Positions 36,096 through 36,956 of a stretch of 36,956 nucleotides of DNA are shown one piece after another. How positions within the stretch are numbered: the stretch's first letter is position 1; the number at the start of each line of letters is the position of its first letter. The DNA lies in NCBI GenBank assembly GCA_035712985.1, contig DASTAE010000068.1:1-36956 (forward strand), written 5' to 3'. The DNA comes from Actinospica sp035712985. Its GTDB lineage: Bacteria > Actinomycetota > Actinomycetes > Streptomycetales > Catenulisporaceae. A program made the position numbers and the translations under genes. Below the pieces are notes generated by a model. That model was not told the origin of the DNA. It saw only the letters and a list, made by a program, of their open reading frames with translations, and ran no database searches.

Positions 36096-36114
36096 CGCCG
36101 CCGCAGACGGGGGC

Positions 36115-36140
36115 GGGGCGGCGGCCGTGGCCACCGCCCC
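36115..36140. terminator. GC-rich hairpin between convergent genes
   Basis: Arms GGGGCGG-C-GGCC (36115-36126) and GGCC-A-CCGCCCC (36129-36140) pair with one mismatch and a tight loop. It lies between the stops of the orphan gene and parC. Confidence 0.6.
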
Positions 36141-36157
36141 GCTCGGAAGACAGCGCC

Positions 36158-36956
36158 CTACGAGCCGATCACCGCGATCGGCTTGGCCAGCGGGGCGCCG
36201 GAGCCGTCGCGCCGGTCGTCCAGCGCGGGCAGGTCGAGCGCGCGGCCCTCGTCGTCCACCGGGCGCGCCGGGTACTCGCCGGCCCAGGCGAACACCAGCC
36301 GGTCCTCGCCCTTCAGGAAGCGCTGGCAGCGCACGCCGCCGGTCGCCCGGCCCTTCGACGGGTAGAGGCGGTACGGCGTGGCCTTGATCGTGCTCAGCAT
36401 GACGCCGGGCAGCGTGTCCCCGCTGCCCGCGACCGACACCACGACCGCGTCCTTGTCCGGGTCCACGACCGTGAACGACAGCACGCTCGCGCCGTCGTCC
36501 AGCTTGATGCCGGCCATGCCGCCCGCGGGCCGGCCCTGCGGACGCACCAGCTCGGCCGAGAACTTCAGCAGCTGCGCGTCCGAGGTGATGAACACCAGGT
36601 CCTCGCGGCCGGTGCGCAGCTCGACCGCGCCGATCACCCGGTCGCCGTCCTTGAGCGTGATCATCTCCATCGTGTCCTTGTTCGCCGGGTACTCCGGCAC
36701 GACCCGCTTGACCACGCCCTGCTCCGTGCCCAGCGCGACGCCCGGCGACTCCGGGTTGAGGCTGGTCACGGCCAGCACCTGCTCGTCCTCCGGCAGGCTG
36801 CGCACCAATTCGCGCACCGAGATGCCGCCCGCCAGCCCGGTCGCGTCCTCCGGCATCACCGGGATGTCCACCACGGCGACGCGGTAGAGCTGCCCGGCCG
36901 AGGTCACCACGCCGAGATCCGCCCGCGTGGTCACGTCGACCAGCGCCAGGAACGCG
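36158..36956 (-). CDS. parC: DNA topoisomerase IV subunit A, C-terminal part (partial)
   Basis: C-terminal beta-pinwheel domain of a type IIA topoisomerase A subunit; the gene runs off the window end, so its N-terminal catalytic part is missing. Reading through the edge gives AFLALVDVTTRADLGVVTSA. Repeated blade motifs are visible: GVALGTEQGVVKRVVPEYPA, RTGREDLVFITSDAQLLKFS, RPQGRPAGGMAGIKL and the strongly conserved KGRATGGVRCQRFLKGED. The sequence follows actinobacterial ParC rather than GyrA, and it lacks a GyrA-box-like QRRGGKG motif in the visible part. The subunit is needed for decatenation and chromosome segregation. The stop is at 36158. Confidence 0.88.
   Translation of the reverse strand, partial: AFLALVDVTTRADLGVVTSAGQLYRVAVVDIPVMPEDATGLAGGISVRELVRSLPEDEQVLAVTSLNPESPGVALGTEQGVVKRVVPEYPANKDTMEMITLKDGDRVIGAVELRTGREDLVFITSDAQLLKFSAELVRPQGRPAGGMAGIKLDDGASVLSFTVVDPDKDAVVVSVAGSGDTLPGVMLSTIKATPYRLYPSKGRATGGVRCQRFLKGEDRLVFAWAGEYPARPVDDEGRALDLPALDDRRDGSGAPLAKPIAVIGS

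Overview
The window comes from the chromosome of a high-GC Gram-positive actinomycete. The evidence is very strong G/C third-position bias on both strands, a complete GlgE-type trehalose/alpha-glucan cluster, DUF6542, DUF3618, DUF4240 and DUF6230/DUF6114 family proteins, and many start codons 5-8 nt behind a TANNNT -10 box with no ribosome binding site (leaderless style). The gene set fits a Streptomyces/Catenulispora/Actinospica-like soil organism. A secreted sedolisin, a family that works at low pH, hints at an acidic habitat, but that is inference. I see no tRNA, rRNA, CRISPR array, prophage or intact insertion sequence.

Layout. (1) 1-4297: housekeeping genes ispH, a DUF6542 membrane protein, rmuC and ychF, with a degenerate TnpB relic wedged in front of ychF. 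(2) 4551-9626: a secreted sedolisin, then a membrane Ser/Thr kinase divergent from a zinc-ribbon M48 protease. Their shared upstream region holds three strong inverted repeats. (3) 9630-12660: a group II PLP decarboxylase divergent from a MutT-like NUDIX enzyme, then a fused PP2C-type phosphatase plus anti-sigma-type ATPase. (4) 12665-20815: glycogen metabolism, with glgP divergent from glgE-treS-pep2. TreS makes maltose from trehalose, Pep2 phosphorylates it, GlgE adds maltosyl units to alpha-glucan and GlgP degrades the glucan. The branching enzyme glgB, which often follows pep2, is not in the window. (5) 20784-24745: three overlapping methyltransferase genes, a DUF4240 gene and uppP, all on the minus strand.

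(6) 24866-29785: an RraA-like protein, a protein of unknown function with an HTH-like C-terminus, a FAD-dependent amine-oxidase-type protein, and an apparent operon DUF3618 - GroES-like - AI-2E/PerM transporter. (7) 29878-31330: a Bcp peroxiredoxin and an AIM24 protein closed by a perfect 16-bp terminator stem. (8) 31354-33973: a three-gene cell-surface operon (DUF6230, DUF6114, and a long Ser/Thr/Ala-rich exported protein), preceded by a 432-bp non-coding region with operator-like repeats. (9) 34406-36956: a thioredoxin-TPR co-chaperone, a small LolA-like orphan and the C-terminal part of topoisomerase IV subunit A (parC), cut by the window end.

Most of the window is ordinary chromosome. The least explained parts are the DUF6230/DUF6114/Ser-Thr-rich operon, the triple methyltransferase operon, the GroES-like operon without GroEL, the HTH-tailed orphan, and the TnpB relic that abuts the promoter of ychF.
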